A model generated the notes under the pieces. That model saw only the letters and a list, made by a program, of their open reading frames with translations, searched no databases and was not told the DNA's origin. Shown here piece after piece: positions 23,705-34,905 of a stretch of 64,000 nucleotides of DNA (its first letter is position 1; each line of letters starts with the position of its first letter). This DNA comes from an uncultured Hyphomicrobiales bacterium (lineage in GTDB: Bacteria; Pseudomonadota; Alphaproteobacteria; Rhizobiales; Devosiaceae), in assembly GCA_903828145.1 (NCBI GenBank), contig CAIKKY010000019.1, positions 186,001 through 250,000 of the forward strand, given 5' to 3'. A program made the position numbers and the translations under genes.

Positions 23705-24409
23705 TCACTTCGAAGGCTTTTGAGCGTCAGGCTTGCCGCCAGGGGCGGCCGGCGCTTCAGCGGGCGGGGGGAATGGCGTGTAGGTGCGTTTGGCCGTCGG
23801 CTTGTCGAGCAGAACCACCTGGCCGCCTTCGGGCGCACCGAAATGGCGTTCGACCTGCGGACCGGGGGTCACATCCTTGCCCTTGCCGGCCGCGAACTTA
23901 TCGAGCAGAGCCTCGAAGCTTTCGGCGGTCAGGTCTTCGTAGGTATCGTTGCCGATCATCACCATGGGCGCGTTGACACAGGCGCCGAGGCACTCGACCT
24001 CTTCCCAGCTCAACGTGCCGTCCTTGTTCAGCTCGAACGGCTCGGTGCTGATCTTGCGCTCGCAGACGGCGCGAATGTCTTCTGCGCCGCGCAGCATGCA
24101 GGGGGTGGTGCCGCACACCTGCACATGGGCGCGGCTGCCCACCGGCTTCAACAGGAACTGGGTGTAGAAGGTCGCGACTTCAAGCACGCGGATATAGGCC
24201 ATGCCCAACAGCTCGGCCACGGTCTCGATCACCGCGCGGCTGACCCAGCCCTCCTGCTCCTGCGCTTTCCACAGGATGGGAATAACCGCCGACTGCTGGC
24301 GGCCTGCCGGATATTCGGCCATTTTCTTCTTCGCCCAGGCGAGATTTTCAGCCGTGAAGGCAAAGCCCTTGGGCTGGATCGCCTCATCGGCCAATCGACG
24401 AACAGACAT
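23705..24409 (-). CDS. nuoE: NADH-quinone oxidoreductase subunit E
   Basis: The 234-residue thioredoxin-like subunit binds cluster N1a through [15 protein letters not shown] and [12 protein letters not shown]. The N-terminal helical bundle includes [20 protein letters not shown] proline/alanine-rich C-terminal tail ([18 protein letters not shown]) extends beyond the conserved domain, as in other alphaproteobacterial NuoE. The start codon overlaps the nuoD stop (TGATG). Confidence 0.96.
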   Translation of the reverse strand: MSVRRLADEAIQPKGFAFTAENLAWAKKKMAEYPAGRQQSAVIPILWKAQEQEGWVSRAVIETVAELLGMAYIRVLEVATFYTQFLLKPVGSRAHVQVCGTTPCMLRGAEDIRAVCERKISTEPFELNKDGTLSWEEVECLGACVNAPMVMIGNDTYEDLTAESFEALLDKFAAGKGKDVTPGPQVERHFGAPEGGQVVLLDKPTAKRTYTPFPPPAEAPAAPGGKPDAQKPSK

Positions 24410-25602
24410 CAGCGATCCACCTCACCGAACACAATGTCGAGCGAGCCGAGCACGGCGGACACGTCCGCCAGCATATGGCCGCGACACAGGAAATCCATGG
24501 CGCTCAAGTGCGCGAAACCGGGCGCCTTGATCTTGCAGCGATAGGGTTTGTTGGTGCCATCGGCGACCAGATAGACGCCGAATTCGCCCTTCGGGGCTTC
24601 GACGGCAGCATAGACTTCGCCAGCCGGCACCTTGAAGCCTTCAGTATAGAGCTTGAAGTGATGGATCAGCGCTTCCATCGACTGCTTCATCTCGCCCCGG
24701 CGTGGCGGCACAACCTTGCCATCCGTCGCCGATACTGGGCCGCGGCCCTTTTCGGAATTCAACAGCGCCACGCACTGGCGCATGATGCGGATCGACTGGC
24801 GCATTTCGTCCATGCGCACGAGGTAGCGATCATAGCAATCGCCGTTCTTGCCCACGGGAATATCGAAATCGAGATCGGCGTAGCATTCATAGGGCTGAGC
24901 CTTGCGCAGATCCCACGGCACGCCCGAGCCGCGCACCATCACGCCCGAAAAGCCCCATTTCCAGGCGTCTTCAGCCGTCACCACGCCGATATCGGCATTG
25001 CGCTGCATGAAAATACGGTTGCCGGTGAGCAACCCTTCCAGATCGTCGCAGACCTTGAGGAAGGGATCACAGAACGCATCGATATCATCGATCAGGTCCT
25101 GCGGCAGGTCCTGATGCACGCCGCCTACGCGGAAGAAGGCCGCATGCATGCGGCTGCCCGAGGCGCGCTCATAAAAGATCATGAGTTTTTCGCGCTCATC
25201 AAAGCCCCAGAGCGGCGGGGTCAGCGCGCCCACGTCCATGGCCTGGGTCGTGGTGTTGAGAATATGCGACAGGATACGGCCGATTTCCGAAAACAGCACG
25301 CGGATCAGCTGGCCGCGATAGGGCACCTCGATGCCCAACAGCCGTTCGACTGCGAGACAGAAGGCATGTTCCTGATTCATCGGCGCCACATAGTCGAGCC
25401 GGTCGAAATAGGGAATCGCCTGGAGATAGGTCTTGGTCTCGATCAGCTTTTCGGTGCCGCGGTGCAAGAGCCCGATATGGGGATCAACCCGCTCAACCAC
25501 TTCGCCATCGAGTTCCAGCACGAGGCGCAGCACGCCATGCGCCGCCGGATGCTGCGGGCCGAAATTGATCGTGAAATTTCTGACGTCGGCTTCAAGGCTC
25601 AT
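24409..25602 (-). CDS. nuoD: NADH-quinone oxidoreductase subunit D
   Basis: The 397-residue 49-kDa-type subunit begins [20 protein letters not shown] and has [30 protein letters not shown]-type sequence ([15 protein letters not shown]) and the C-terminal DIVFGEVDR. With NuoB it forms the quinone-reduction site. It overlaps nuoC by ATGA. Confidence 0.97.
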   Translation of the reverse strand: MSLEADVRNFTINFGPQHPAAHGVLRLVLELDGEVVERVDPHIGLLHRGTEKLIETKTYLQAIPYFDRLDYVAPMNQEHAFCLAVERLLGIEVPYRGQLIRVLFSEIGRILSHILNTTTQAMDVGALTPPLWGFDEREKLMIFYERASGSRMHAAFFRVGGVHQDLPQDLIDDIDAFCDPFLKVCDDLEGLLTGNRIFMQRNADIGVVTAEDAWKWGFSGVMVRGSGVPWDLRKAQPYECYADLDFDIPVGKNGDCYDRYLVRMDEMRQSIRIMRQCVALLNSEKGRGPVSATDGKVVPPRRGEMKQSMEALIHHFKLYTEGFKVPAGEVYAAVEAPKGEFGVYLVADGTNKPYRCKIKAPGFAHLSAMDFLCRGHMLADVSAVLGSLDIVFGEVDR

Positions 25603-26210
25603 GATTTGGCCTTCTCATCGCCCGGCAGCACGTAATCGGTGCCTTCCCACGGGCTCAAATAGTCAAACTGGCGGAATTCCTGAGCGAGCTTTACCGGCTC
25701 ATAGACCACGCGCTTGCGCTCTTCATCGTAACGGACTTCGACATAGCCGGTTGTCGGGAAGTCCTTGCGCAGCGGATAGCCGTCAAAGCCGTAATCGGTG
25801 AGAATGCGGCGAAGATCGGGGTGGCCGGAAAACAGAATGCCGTAAAAATCATAGGCTTCGCGCTCGAACCAGTCGGCGCCGGGGAACACGCCGGTGACGG
25901 AGGGCACCGGGGTCGCGTCATCGGTCGTCACCTTGAGCCGGATGCGCAGGTTCTGCGTCGGGCTGAGGAGGTGATAGACCACATCAAAGCGCTCGGCGCG
26001 CTCGGGATAGTCGACGCCGCAGATATCGGTGAAGGACCAGAAGGCCTCGCGGTCGCGGAGATAGGCCACGACCTCGGCAATGGCCTCGCGCTTCACGGGG
26101 ACGGTCAATTCGCCAAAGGCAAAGGACGGGGTGCCGAGGCTGTCGCCCAGGGCAGCAGTGAGCCGCCCGGCGAGCGCTTCCAGCTTTGATAGGTCGAAAC
26201 TCAACGCCAT
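25599..26210 (-). CDS. nuoC: NADH-quinone oxidoreductase subunit C
   Basis: The 203-residue 30-kDa-type subunit has [60 protein letters not shown] and the C-terminal [12 protein letters not shown]. The ATG at 26210 (MALSFDL) was chosen because the longer frame runs through nuoB. NuoC is a separate gene here, not fused to nuoD as in E. coli. Confidence 0.95.
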   Translation of the reverse strand: MALSFDLSKLEALAGRLTAALGDSLGTPSFAFGELTVPVKREAIAEVVAYLRDREAFWSFTDICGVDYPERAERFDVVYHLLSPTQNLRIRLKVTTDDATPVPSVTGVFPGADWFEREAYDFYGILFSGHPDLRRILTDYGFDGYPLRKDFPTTGYVEVRYDEERKRVVYEPVKLAQEFRQFDYLSPWEGTDYVLPGDEKAKS

Positions 26211-26220
26211 GCCCCTGCCC

Positions 26221-26802
26221 TCAGCGTTCAATCGTGCCGGTACGGCGGATCTTCTTCTGCAACAGCAGAAGGCCGTAGAGCAGCGCTTCCGCCGTGGGCG
26301 GACAGCCGGGCACATAGACATCGACGGGCACGACGCGATCGCAGCCGCGCACCACCGAGTAGGAATAGTGATAGTAGCCGCCGCCATTGGCGCAGCTGCC
26401 CATCGAGACCACATAGCGCGGCTCGGGCATCTGGTCGTAAACCTTGCGCAGCGCGGGAGCCATTTTATTGGTCAGCGTGCCCGCCACGATCATCACATCG
26501 GACTGGCGCGGCGACGCGCGCGGCGCGAGGCCGAAGCGTTCCACGTCATAGCGCGGCATCGACATCTGGATCATCTCAACGGCGCAGCAGGCAAGACCAA
26601 AGGTCATCCACATCAACGAGCCGGTGCGGGCCCAGGTGATGAGTTCATCGGTCGAGGTGACGAGGAAGCCCTTGTCGGCCAGCTCGTTGTTGATCTCGAC
26701 GAAATACGGATCATCGGCGCCGATCAGGCCACCGGTCCTGGGGTCGATCACGCCCTTGGGCTCAGGCGCGACCAGCGTCGAGGATGTGTTGATCAATCCC
26801 AT
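26221..26802 (-). CDS. nuoB: NADH-quinone oxidoreductase subunit B
   Basis: The 193-residue PSST-type subunit binds cluster N2 with the tandem cysteines in [16 protein letters not shown] plus [20 protein letters not shown] and [16 protein letters not shown]. The start MGLINTS at 26802 matches homologues and has GGGAG upstream; it overlaps the nuoA end by 10 bases. An earlier in-frame ATG at 26823 is possible but less likely. Confidence 0.96.
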   Translation of the reverse strand: MGLINTSSTLVAPEPKGVIDPRTGGLIGADDPYFVEINNELADKGFLVTSTDELITWARTGSLMWMTFGLACCAVEMIQMSMPRYDVERFGLAPRASPRQSDVMIVAGTLTNKMAPALRKVYDQMPEPRYVVSMGSCANGGGYYHYSYSVVRGCDRVVPVDVYVPGCPPTAEALLYGLLLLQKKIRRTGTIER

Positions 26803-27158
26803 TCGAGCGCTCCCTTTTTCCATTCGTAGATAAAGCCAACCGTGAGCACGCCGAGGAAGCTCATCACCGACCAGAAGCCGAGCCAGCCCACGTCCCGGAA
26901 GGCAACGGCCCAGGGGAAAAGGAAGGCGACTTCGAGATCGAAAATGATGAACAGGATCGACACAAGATAGAAGCGCACATCGAATTTCATGCGCGCATCG
27001 TCAAACGCATCAAAGCCGCATTCATAGGCCGAGACCTTTTCCGGGTCCGGATTTTTGAAGGCGACCAGAAAGGGCGCAACGAGCAGCGCAAGTCCGATAA
27101 CGGCCGCAAGCCCGATAAAGATCACGATCGGCAGGTAGTTGCTGAGCAACGCGTTCAT
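26793..27158 (-). CDS. nuoA: NADH-quinone oxidoreductase subunit A
   Basis: The 121-residue protein has three helices and the conserved [23 protein letters not shown] loop near the quinone site, then [18 protein letters not shown]. It is the first gene of the fourteen-gene nuo operon, whose order A to N is complete and uninterrupted. Confidence 0.96.
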   Translation of the reverse strand: MNALLSNYLPIVIFIGLAAVIGLALLVAPFLVAFKNPDPEKVSAYECGFDAFDDARMKFDVRFYLVSILFIIFDLEVAFLFPWAVAFRDVGWLGFWSVMSFLGVLTVGFIYEWKKGALEWD

Positions 27159-27660
27159 TGGACAGCCTAATTGTCAGGATTCGGCAGGAAGTGCCGGCTC
27201 ACAGCGGCCTCGTTGGCAATGATGGGCCATCGAAGCGACGTGAACGGTGCCGGATTAACCCACGCCACCCCCGGTTTCAAGGAAAACAAAAGCTGATGTG
27301 TCGTATCAGCCTTGGTTTTGTCCGTCCATTTTGGTGGGAGTGTCTGTCCGGGTTATCCCCCGGGCAAAAATACTTGCCGAGCCGTGCATTTAGTCTCATC
27401 GGCAGCACCGGCTTCCCGGGCCAGATTGCAGCGCGACATGTCGCCGCTGAAGCGAGGGTCATGGCGCAGATGCCTGCTGATGAGGGCCTTGGGGCGAGAC
27501 CGGCCCTGCCCTGATTGCGTCCTGGCGACTTTGAGGCACCGGACAGGCGCGCGTGATTCCCCGCAGCCACACGGACAGGGCGACGGGTAAAGAGAATGGC
27601 GACAGGGATTGAGAATGTAGCGTCTGGGAGGGGTATCTACGCCACCTCTTTAACAGAGAG
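27159..27660. other. 502-base intergenic region upstream of nuoA
   Basis: No supportable gene is present. The part nearest nuoA holds the candidate nuo promoter (27252-27280). The remainder up to the tRNA-Asp gene shows no clear repeat, terminator or conserved small ORF. Confidence 0.6.
27252..27280 (-). promoter_or_regulatory. Candidate nuo operon promoter
   Basis: On the minus strand TTGAAA (27280-27275) and TAATCC (27257-27252) are spaced by 17 bases. The start would lie about 90 bases before the nuoA ATG. The -10 is imperfect. Confidence 0.4.
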
Positions 27661-27737
27661 TGGCGCGAGTGACGGGACTCGAACCCGCGACCTTCGGCGT
27701 GACAGGCCGACGCTCTAACCAACTGAGCTACACCCGC
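27661..27737 (-). tRNA. tRNA-Asp (GTC)
   Basis: A 77-nt cloverleaf is visible: acceptor GCGGGTG pairs with CACTCGC (one G-U), anticodon stem TCGGC/GCCGA with loop CTGTCAC (anticodon GTC), T-loop GGTTCGAGTCC, discriminator G and an encoded CCA. Confidence 0.97.
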
Positions 27738-27865
27738 TTGAGACAGCGATCTGCCGTCTGGCGTGGGGGTCGTTTAGAGGCTGGGGTGGGTCAAGTCAAG
27801 CGCCAATCGAAACGAATTCGGCAGCCATTTCACCAAGACGGGCCGATCCGGCCGATGGGGTAAAA

Positions 27866-27941
27866 TGGTGGGCGGTGACGGGCTCGAACCGCCGACCCTC
27901 TCGGTGTAAACGAGATGCTCTACCAACTGAGCTAACCGCCC
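27866..27941 (-). tRNA. tRNA-Val (TAC)
   Basis: A 76-nt cloverleaf is visible: acceptor GGGCGGT/ACCGCCC, D-arm AGCTCAGTTGGTAGAGC, anticodon stem TCTCG/CGAGA with loop TTTACAC (anticodon TAC), T-loop GGTTCGAGCCC, discriminator A and encoded CCA. Confidence 0.97.
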
Positions 27942-28047
27942 GACGCGCCCTTGGCGCGGCGCTTTGATTAGGCACTTCACACGGGCGCGTCAACCGCCCA
28001 CACGCCCCGCGCTGGGGCCAGGCTGCAGCTTCTGGCCGCCCAAACCC

Positions 28048-28087
28048 AAAAAGACCGTGGCCCCGGCGAAGCATCGCGCGGGGCCAC
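28048..28087 (-). terminator. Rho-independent terminator of hupB
   Basis: On the minus strand, stem GTGGCCCCG/CGGGGCCAC (9 bp) with a 13-base loop is followed by GGTCTTTTTGG. It starts 26 bases after the hupB stop. Confidence 0.75.
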
Positions 28088-28112
28088 AGGATCGTACCGA
28101 TCAAGTGATCAA

Positions 28113-28388
28113 TCAGTTGATCGAGTCCTTCAGGCCCTTGCCGGGCTTGAACTTGGCCTGGTTGGAGGCCGGGATATCAATGGCAGCGCCCGTGGCCGGG
28201 TTGCGGCCCGTGGTGGCCTTGCGCTTGGACACGGCGAAAGTGCCGAAGCCGACGAGGCGCACTTCATCACCCTGCTTCAGCGATGCCGTGATCGCATCGA
28301 ACACCGCGTCAACCGCATCACCGGCCTGCGCCTTGGTGAGGCCGGCCTTGTCGGCGACCACGCCGATGAGATCGTTCTTGTTAGCCAT
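28113..28388 (-). CDS. hupB: HU family DNA-binding protein
   Basis: The 91-residue nucleoid protein begins MANKNDLIGVVADKAGLTKA. The DNA-intercalating beta-arm has GRNPATGAAIDIPAS with the conserved proline, preceded by VRLVGFGTFAVSKRKA. HU homologues bend and compact DNA and assist replication and recombination. The gene lies downstream of lon, the common lon-hup order, but a 264-base gap containing a hairpin separates them. AGAGAGGAAACGTT precedes the ATG. Confidence 0.95.
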   Translation of the reverse strand: MANKNDLIGVVADKAGLTKAQAGDAVDAVFDAITASLKQGDEVRLVGFGTFAVSKRKATTGRNPATGAAIDIPASNQAKFKPGKGLKDSIN

Positions 28389-28598
28389 AACGTTTCCTCT
28401 CTATGGAAGCCCGCCCTCGGTGGCGAACCGAAACAGCCCGCAAAGTTCTTCGATTCTGGTCGGAACGCAAGGAAATCCGGCCTTCTCCGGCCGGATTCCT
28501 GCTGTTTCCTGTGAATGAGTGACAAAAAATGCCTGTCAAGCCTGCGGGAAAACGCGGCTCAAGGCGAAGACTGCCCGGAAAAGGCACCGCAAACGCCA

Positions 28599-28627
28599 GC
28601 GGCGCCCCTTTTGTAAAGGAGCGCCGC
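28599..28627 (-). terminator. Hairpin after lon, probable terminator
   Basis: On the minus strand GCGGCGC/GCGCCGC plus an inner CCTTT/AAAGG segment forms a strong hairpin 25 bases after the lon stop. The following sequence TGGCGTTTGC is only weakly T-rich, so termination efficiency is uncertain. Confidence 0.5.
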
Positions 28628-28652
28628 CGGGTTTTACTTCAGTCAACTGGTC

Positions 28653-31085
28653 CTAATGAGGAAGACCAGTTGGGGCTTCTTCTTCCACCGCATCGAGGGC
28701 CGGTACGGCCGGTTTCTCGTCGTCATGCTTCCATTCGATGGGCTCGGGCTGGCGGATCAGAGCCCGCGACAGCACTTCGTCCATGCGGCTCACCGGGATG
28801 ATTTCCATGCCCTTGGTCACATTGTCCGGAATTTCCTTGAGGTCACGGGTGTTTTCCTCAGGGATCAGCACGGTCTTGATGCCCGAACGCAGCGCGGCCA
28901 ACAGCTTCTCCTTCAGCCCGCCAATGGGCAGCACCCTGCCCCTCAGCGTCACTTCGCCCGTCATGGCAATGTCGTTGCGCACCGGAATGCCGGTCATCAG
29001 CGACACTATGGCCGTGGCCATGGCAATACCCGCCGACGGTCCATCCTTGGGCGTTGCGCCCTCAGGCACGTGCACATGGATGTCACGGGTATCGAACAGC
29101 GGCGGCTTGATGCCGAAATCAACCGCGCGCGACCGGACATAGCCATTGGCGGCGGTGATCGATTCCTTCATCACTTCTTTCAGGTTGCCGGTCACCGTCA
29201 TGCGGCCCTTACCATGGGTCATCACGCCTTCGATGGTGAGGATTTCACCCCCGACCGGCGTCCAGGCGAGACCGGTGACGACGCCAAGCTGCGGCTCGGC
29301 ATCGAGCTTGTCGAGACGGTAGAAGGCTGGGCCGAGATAGTCCTCAAGCCGCGCCGGGGTGATCTCGATCGAAGTGACCTTGGTCGTCACGATCTCGCGC
29401 ACGGCCTTGCGCATCAGCTTGGAAATCTCGCGCTTCAGGTTCCGCACGCCCGCCTCGCGGGTGTAATCGCGGATGACCGCCATCAGCTCGGTATCGCCGA
29501 TCACGAATTCCTTCGGCTGAAGACCGTTTTCCTTCAGCGTTTCGGGAATGAGGTGCCGCCGCGCGATCTCGAACTTTTCATCCTCGGTGTAACCCGAGAG
29601 CCGGATGATCTCCATCCGGTCCATGAGCGGGGCCGGAATGTTGAGCGTGTTCGAAGTCGTGACGAACATCACGTCCGACAGGTCGAAATCGACTTCCAGA
29701 TAGTGGTCGGCAAAGGTGTGGTTCTGCTCGGGATCCAACACTTCGAGCAGCGCCGACGACGGATCGCCGCGGAAATCCTGGCCCATCTTGTCGATCTCAT
29801 CGAGCAGGAACAGCGGGTTCGATTTCCCGGCCTTCTTGAGCGACTGGATCACCTTGCCCGGCATCGAGCCGATATAGGTGCGCCGGTGCCCCCGGATTTC
29901 GGCCTCGTCGCGCACGCCGCCCAGCGCCATGCGCACGAACTCGCGGCCCGTCGCCTTGGCGATGGATTTACCCAACGAGGTCTTGCCCACGCCCGGCGGG
30001 CCAACGAGGCACAGGATCGGCCCCTTCAGCTTGCCGGTGCGCGCCTGCACCGCGAGGTATTCCAGGATGCGTTCCTTGACCTTTTCGAGGCCATAGTGAT
30101 CTTCGTCCAGCACCTTCTCGGCAAAGCGCAGATCGCGCTTCACTTTCGACTTCTTGCCCCAGGGCAGGGTCAGGAGCCAATCGAGATAGTTGCGGACCAC
30201 CGTCGCTTCGGCCGACATCGGGCTCATGGCGCGCAGCTTTTTCAGCTCGCCATCAGCCTTCAGCCGGGCTTCTTTCGACAGCTTGGTCTTTTTGATCTTC
30301 TCTTCAAGCTCATTCAGCTCGTTCGAGCCTTCTTCGCCATCGCCGAGCTCGCGCTGAATGGCCTTCATCTGCTCGTTGAGATAATATTCGCGCTGGGTCT
30401 TTTCCATCTGGCGCTTCACGCGCGAGCGGATGCGTTTTTCGACCTGCAAAACACCGATCTCGCCTTCCATCAGGCCCAGAATCTTCTGGAGCCGCTCGCC
30501 CACCGACAAGGTCGCGAGCAGGTCTTCCTTCTGTTCGATTTTGATGACGAGATGGGAGGCAATGGTATCGGCCAGCTTGGAATAATTGCTGATCTGACCC
30601 ACCGCGCTCACGACTTCGGCGGAGATTTTCTTGTTGAGCTTGACGTAGTTTTCGAACTCGGACTGGGCCGAGCGGCTCAGCGCTTCGAGTTCGGTTTCGT
30701 CTTCCTCGGGCTCGGGCACTGCCGAGGCTTCGGCCTCAAAATAATCCGCCGTCTGCACATAGCGATCAACCGTCGCGCGGCGGAGGCCCTCAACCAGCAC
30801 TTTCACCGTGCCGTCGGGGAGCTTCAACAGCTGCAGCACCGAGGCAATCGTGCCGGTCGCGTAGATCTCATCGGGCTTCGGATCATCATCCTGGGCGTTC
30901 TTCTGGGTGACGACGAGAATATGCTTATCGTCGCGCATCACCTCTTCGAGGGCCTTCACCGATTTCTCGCGGCCGACGAAAAGGGGCACGATCATGCCCG
31001 GGAAAACGACAATGTCCCGAAGCGGCAGGACCGGATAGACCCGGTCTCGGTCAAGCGGGGCGCCGCTTTCGATCACGTCCGACAT
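28653..31085 (-). CDS. lon: Lon protease (ATP-dependent endopeptidase La)
   Basis: The 810-residue LonA has the N-terminal substrate domain ([20 protein letters not shown]), the AAA+ module with Walker [14 protein letters not shown] and FLLDEIDKM, and the C-terminal protease domain with catalytic Ser in [13 protein letters not shown] and Lys in [12 protein letters not shown]. It degrades misfolded and regulatory proteins in the cytoplasm. The start MSDVIES at 31085 has GAAAGGA upstream; a longer frame to 31211 runs through the heat-shock promoter and is rejected. A near-perfect sigma-32 promoter lies at 31177-31207. Confidence 0.97.
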   Translation of the reverse strand: MSDVIESGAPLDRDRVYPVLPLRDIVVFPGMIVPLFVGREKSVKALEEVMRDDKHILVVTQKNAQDDDPKPDEIYATGTIASVLQLLKLPDGTVKVLVEGLRRATVDRYVQTADYFEAEASAVPEPEEDETELEALSRSAQSEFENYVKLNKKISAEVVSAVGQISNYSKLADTIASHLVIKIEQKEDLLATLSVGERLQKILGLMEGEIGVLQVEKRIRSRVKRQMEKTQREYYLNEQMKAIQRELGDGEEGSNELNELEEKIKKTKLSKEARLKADGELKKLRAMSPMSAEATVVRNYLDWLLTLPWGKKSKVKRDLRFAEKVLDEDHYGLEKVKERILEYLAVQARTGKLKGPILCLVGPPGVGKTSLGKSIAKATGREFVRMALGGVRDEAEIRGHRRTYIGSMPGKVIQSLKKAGKSNPLFLLDEIDKMGQDFRGDPSSALLEVLDPEQNHTFADHYLEVDFDLSDVMFVTTSNTLNIPAPLMDRMEIIRLSGYTEDEKFEIARRHLIPETLKENGLQPKEFVIGDTELMAVIRDYTREAGVRNLKREISKLMRKAVREIVTTKVTSIEITPARLEDYLGPAFYRLDKLDAEPQLGVVTGLAWTPVGGEILTIEGVMTHGKGRMTVTGNLKEVMKESITAANGYVRSRAVDFGIKPPLFDTRDIHVHVPEGATPKDGPSAGIAMATAIVSLMTGIPVRNDIAMTGEVTLRGRVLPIGGLKEKLLAALRSGIKTVLIPEENTRDLKEIPDNVTKGMEIIPVSRMDEVLSRALIRQPEPIEWKHDDEKPAVPALDAVEEEAPTGLPH

Positions 31086-31176
31086 GGTATGTCCTTTCTC
31101 GGGCCGCCGCGGCGGGAGGTGCGTGGGTGGCCCTGTCGTTGGCGAGCCCCCCTGAATGGGCCGCCGATTCTTGCGA

Positions 31177-31207
31177 CTAACATAGGTTTTCCGTTTCAAA
31201 GGGCAAG
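31177..31207 (-). promoter_or_regulatory. Sigma-32 (RpoH) heat-shock promoter of lon
   Basis: On the minus strand CTTG (31207-31204), a 17-base spacer and CCTATGTTAG (31186-31177) match the alphaproteobacterial RpoH consensus CTTG-N17/18-CYTATNTNNG at every specified base. The start would lie about 85-90 bases before the lon ATG. Confidence 0.75.
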
Positions 31208-31301
31208 CCAACCTGCCCGAATAGCCGGGTCTTCCCCCTGCCCATTAAACCGCTTCAGTCCTCCGACCCGCTGAGGCGTCACACCGCCCTCCGCTGAATG
31301 C

Positions 31302-31330
31302 AAACGGAGGGTGCGTTGCCACACCCTCCG
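31302..31330 (-). terminator. Probable terminator of clpX
   Basis: A perfect 9-bp stem CGGAGGGTG/CACCCTCCG with an 8-base loop lies 29 bases after the clpX stop on the minus strand. Only TTTG follows, so it is a weak intrinsic terminator or a transcript-end stabiliser. Confidence 0.5.
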
Positions 31331-31358
31331 CTCAAACGGTCCGGCTCTGAGACGCCCG

Positions 31359-32630
<1,272 letters not shown>

Positions 32631-32807
32631 CTCATACTCCTTGGGGAGACTCTGCTCCCACACCCCGCACTCATTTCACTACCCTATGAGCGGGACACCT
32701 AACAAAATGTAAGCCCGGTTAGCTTAAGCGCGACACCGGGCCTGCACAACATCAAGCGGGGCCTAAACCCCCAAGCGTTTCTTATTCACCTTAATACTTA
32801 AAACGCG

Positions 32808-33434
32808 TCAGACCGCATCGGGGATGGCGCGCTTCTCGAAGACGTGATCGATCAGACCGAAATCCTTGGCTTCCTCGGGCGACAGGAAGCGATCCCGCTC
32901 CAGAGCGGTCTCGATTTCGTCATAGGAGCGGCCGGTGTGCTTTTCGTAAATCTGGTTGAGGCGGCGCTTCAACCCCTCAACTTCACGGGCGTGGATCAGA
33001 ATATCGGTGACCTGGCCCTGGAAGCCGCCTGAGGGCTGATGCACCATGACGCGGGCATTAGGCAGCGACGCGCGCATGGTCTTTTCACCAGCAGCGAGCA
33101 GCAGCGAGCCCATCGAGGCGGCCTGCCCCATCACGAGCGTGGCCACGGCCGGGCGGATGAACTGCATCGTGTCGTAGATCGACAGACCTGCCGTCACCAC
33201 GCCACCCGGTGAGTTGATATAGAGGTTGATCTCTTTTTTCGGGTTCTCGCTTTCGAGAAACAGCAATTGCGCGCAGATCAGTTGCGCCATGTTGTCTTCG
33301 ACAACGCCTGTCACGAAAATGATGCGCTCTTTCAGAAGGCGCGAGAAAATATCGTAGGCGCGCTCGCCGCGGTTGGTCTGCTCGACCACCATTGGCACGA
33401 GCGTATTCATATAAGTGTCCAGGGGGTCGCGCAT
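32808..33434 (-). CDS. clpP: ATP-dependent Clp protease proteolytic subunit
   Basis: The 208-residue serine peptidase begins [20 protein letters not shown]. The catalytic serine lies in [14 protein letters not shown], histidine in [12 protein letters not shown] and aspartate in [15 protein letters not shown]. It assembles as two heptameric rings capped by ClpX or ClpA. The start was chosen by similarity; GAGGAG is 10 bases upstream. An earlier in-frame ATG at 33476 lacks a ribosome site. A sigma-32 promoter match lies at 33512-33540. Confidence 0.95.
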   Translation of the reverse strand: MRDPLDTYMNTLVPMVVEQTNRGERAYDIFSRLLKERIIFVTGVVEDNMAQLICAQLLFLESENPKKEINLYINSPGGVVTAGLSIYDTMQFIRPAVATLVMGQAASMGSLLLAAGEKTMRASLPNARVMVHQPSGGFQGQVTDILIHAREVEGLKRRLNQIYEKHTGRSYDEIETALERDRFLSPEEAKDFGLIDHVFEKRAIPDAV

Positions 33435-33511
33435 CAACAAGGGCTCCTCAAGCGATGGAATCAGCCATGCGCCCATAGCACCGGGCGGGCCTTAACGGCG
33501 GGTAAATCGAG

Positions 33512-33540
33512 ACATAGGCCGCAAACTGCGGAGCCGCAAG
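33512..33540 (-). promoter_or_regulatory. Sigma-32 (RpoH) heat-shock promoter of clpP
   Basis: On the minus strand CTTG (33540-33537), an 18-base spacer and CCTATGT (33518-33512) fit CTTG-N17/18-CYTATNT. The start would lie about 70 bases before the clpP ATG. Confidence 0.7.
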
Positions 33541-33665
33541 CTGGCGGTCCCCCTGAAACGCCTCGCCAGATGGATAGGTAAAGCCGGGGGATGGCCCCTG
33601 CCCCGAGGCTTTCCCCGGCCCGGGCACGCGACTAGGATTTGGCGCTCATCAGCGTCAGGATTGCC

Positions 33666-34901
33666 ATGCCCGCCTTCACCCTTTCCGGTACGACCGGCCA
33701 AGCCGATCCGCGCGACCCGGCGTTCTATTCCGATCCCTATCGGTTCTATGACCGGCTCCACGCCAAGGCGCCCCGATTTTTCTGGGCCGACTATGACCAT
33801 TGGTGCTTTGCCGGGTTTGACGATGTGAGCGCCCTGCTCCGCGACCGGCGGTTCGGGCGGCAGATCCTCCACAAAATGACCCGCGCGCAACTTGGCCTTG
33901 CGGATCGGCCGGGCCATGTCGCCGATTTCGATCTGTCGGAGAAATATTCGCTGCTGGCGCTGGAGCCGCCGGTGCACACGCGGCTGCGCGGGCTCGTCAA
34001 CCGCGCCTTTGTCTCGCGGCACGTCGAGGGCCTGCGCCCCCGCATTGCCCAGCTGGCGCATCAGATGATCGACGGGTTTGAGGCCGAGGGCGCCGCCGAG
34101 CTGCTTGGGGCCTTTGCCACACCCATCCCGGCCATTGTCATTGCCGAAATGATCGGCATGCCGGCCGAGATGGCAACGCAGATCGTCTCGTGGTCGAACC
34201 GCATGGTGGCGATGTATATGTATGGGGTGACCGAGGCGGTGGAGCGGGACGCCAATGCCGCCGCCCGCGACTTCATGGATTATGTCGCCCATGAGATTGC
34301 CGCCCGCCGCAAAGCGCCGCGCGATGATCTGTTGACCCATATGCTGACCGCCGAGCCGGGTGGCGACCGGTTGAGCGATGATGAGGTGATTTCCACCGCC
34401 ATCCTGCTGCTCAACGCCGGCCATGAGGCGAGCGTCCACACCACGGGCAATGCCATTCGCGCCATCGTGCAAAGCGGCATCGAGCCCCAGCGTCTGTTTG
34501 CAACCGATGCCCAGACCGAGGCCACGGTGGAGGAATGCCTGCGCTTTGATGCGCCGCTGCATATGTTTACCCGCTACGCGCTTGAGGATGTCACGCTGCC
34601 CTCGGGCCAGAGCTTCAGGCAGGGCGAGGTGATCGGGCTGATGCTCGGGGCCGCAAACCGCGACCCGGTGCGCTTTTCACAGGCCAACCGCTTCGATCCG
34701 TTCCGCAGCGATGGGCAGAATGTCAGTTTCGGCGCGGGCATCCACTTCTGCATCGGCGCACCGCTGGCGCGGATCGAGATGCAGATTGCGCTCAAGATCC
34801 TGTTTGACCGCCTGCCGGGCCTCAGGCTCACGCGAGAGCCCGAGGTCCGGAACATCTACCATTTCCATGGCTTTGACCGGATCGAGGCCGCCTGGGGCTG
34901 A
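33666..34901 (+). CDS. Cytochrome P450
   Basis: The 411-residue protein has the bacterial P450 fold signatures: the C-helix HTRLRGLVNRAF, the ExxR of helix K (ECLRF), RFDPFRSDGQNVSF and the heme-thiolate loop FGAGIHFCIGAPLAR with Cys362. The I-helix reads LLLNAGHEASVHTTG (about 247-261): the usual threonine after the acid is alanine and serine follows. No ferredoxin or reductase gene is adjacent, so redox partners are elsewhere and the substrate is unknown. It lies divergently from clpP and convergently with nnrD, 4 bases apart. The ATG at 33666 has TCAGGA upstream; a TTG at 33639 is an alternative. Codon use matches its neighbours. Confidence 0.93.
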   Translation: MPAFTLSGTTGQADPRDPAFYSDPYRFYDRLHAKAPRFFWADYDHWCFAGFDDVSALLRDRRFGRQILHKMTRAQLGLADRPGHVADFDLSEKYSLLALEPPVHTRLRGLVNRAFVSRHVEGLRPRIAQLAHQMIDGFEAEGAAELLGAFATPIPAIVIAEMIGMPAEMATQIVSWSNRMVAMYMYGVTEAVERDANAAARDFMDYVAHEIAARRKAPRDDLLTHMLTAEPGGDRLSDDEVISTAILLLNAGHEASVHTTGNAIRAIVQSGIEPQRLFATDAQTEATVEECLRFDAPLHMFTRYALEDVTLPSGQSFRQGEVIGLMLGAANRDPVRFSQANRFDPFRSDGQNVSFGAGIHFCIGAPLARIEMQIALKILFDRLPGLRLTREPEVRNIYHFHGFDRIEAAWG

Positions 34902-34905
34902 CCGC

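Noticed and set aside
27159-27660. Small gene in the nuoA-tRNA gap
   Set aside because: Several short frames exist but none has a ribosome site plus family-like sequence.
28656-31274. Open frame of 872 codons on plus strand opposite lon
   Set aside because: Shadow of lon, whose Walker and catalytic motifs are intact on minus.
32631-32807. Heat-shock promoter for clpX
   Set aside because: CTTG occurs twice on the minus strand but no CYTATNT lies 17-18 bases downstream.
33492-34562. Open frame of 356 codons on minus strand opposite the P450 gene
   Set aside because: It is a GC-rich shadow frame; the plus-strand P450 has clear motifs and a ribosome site.
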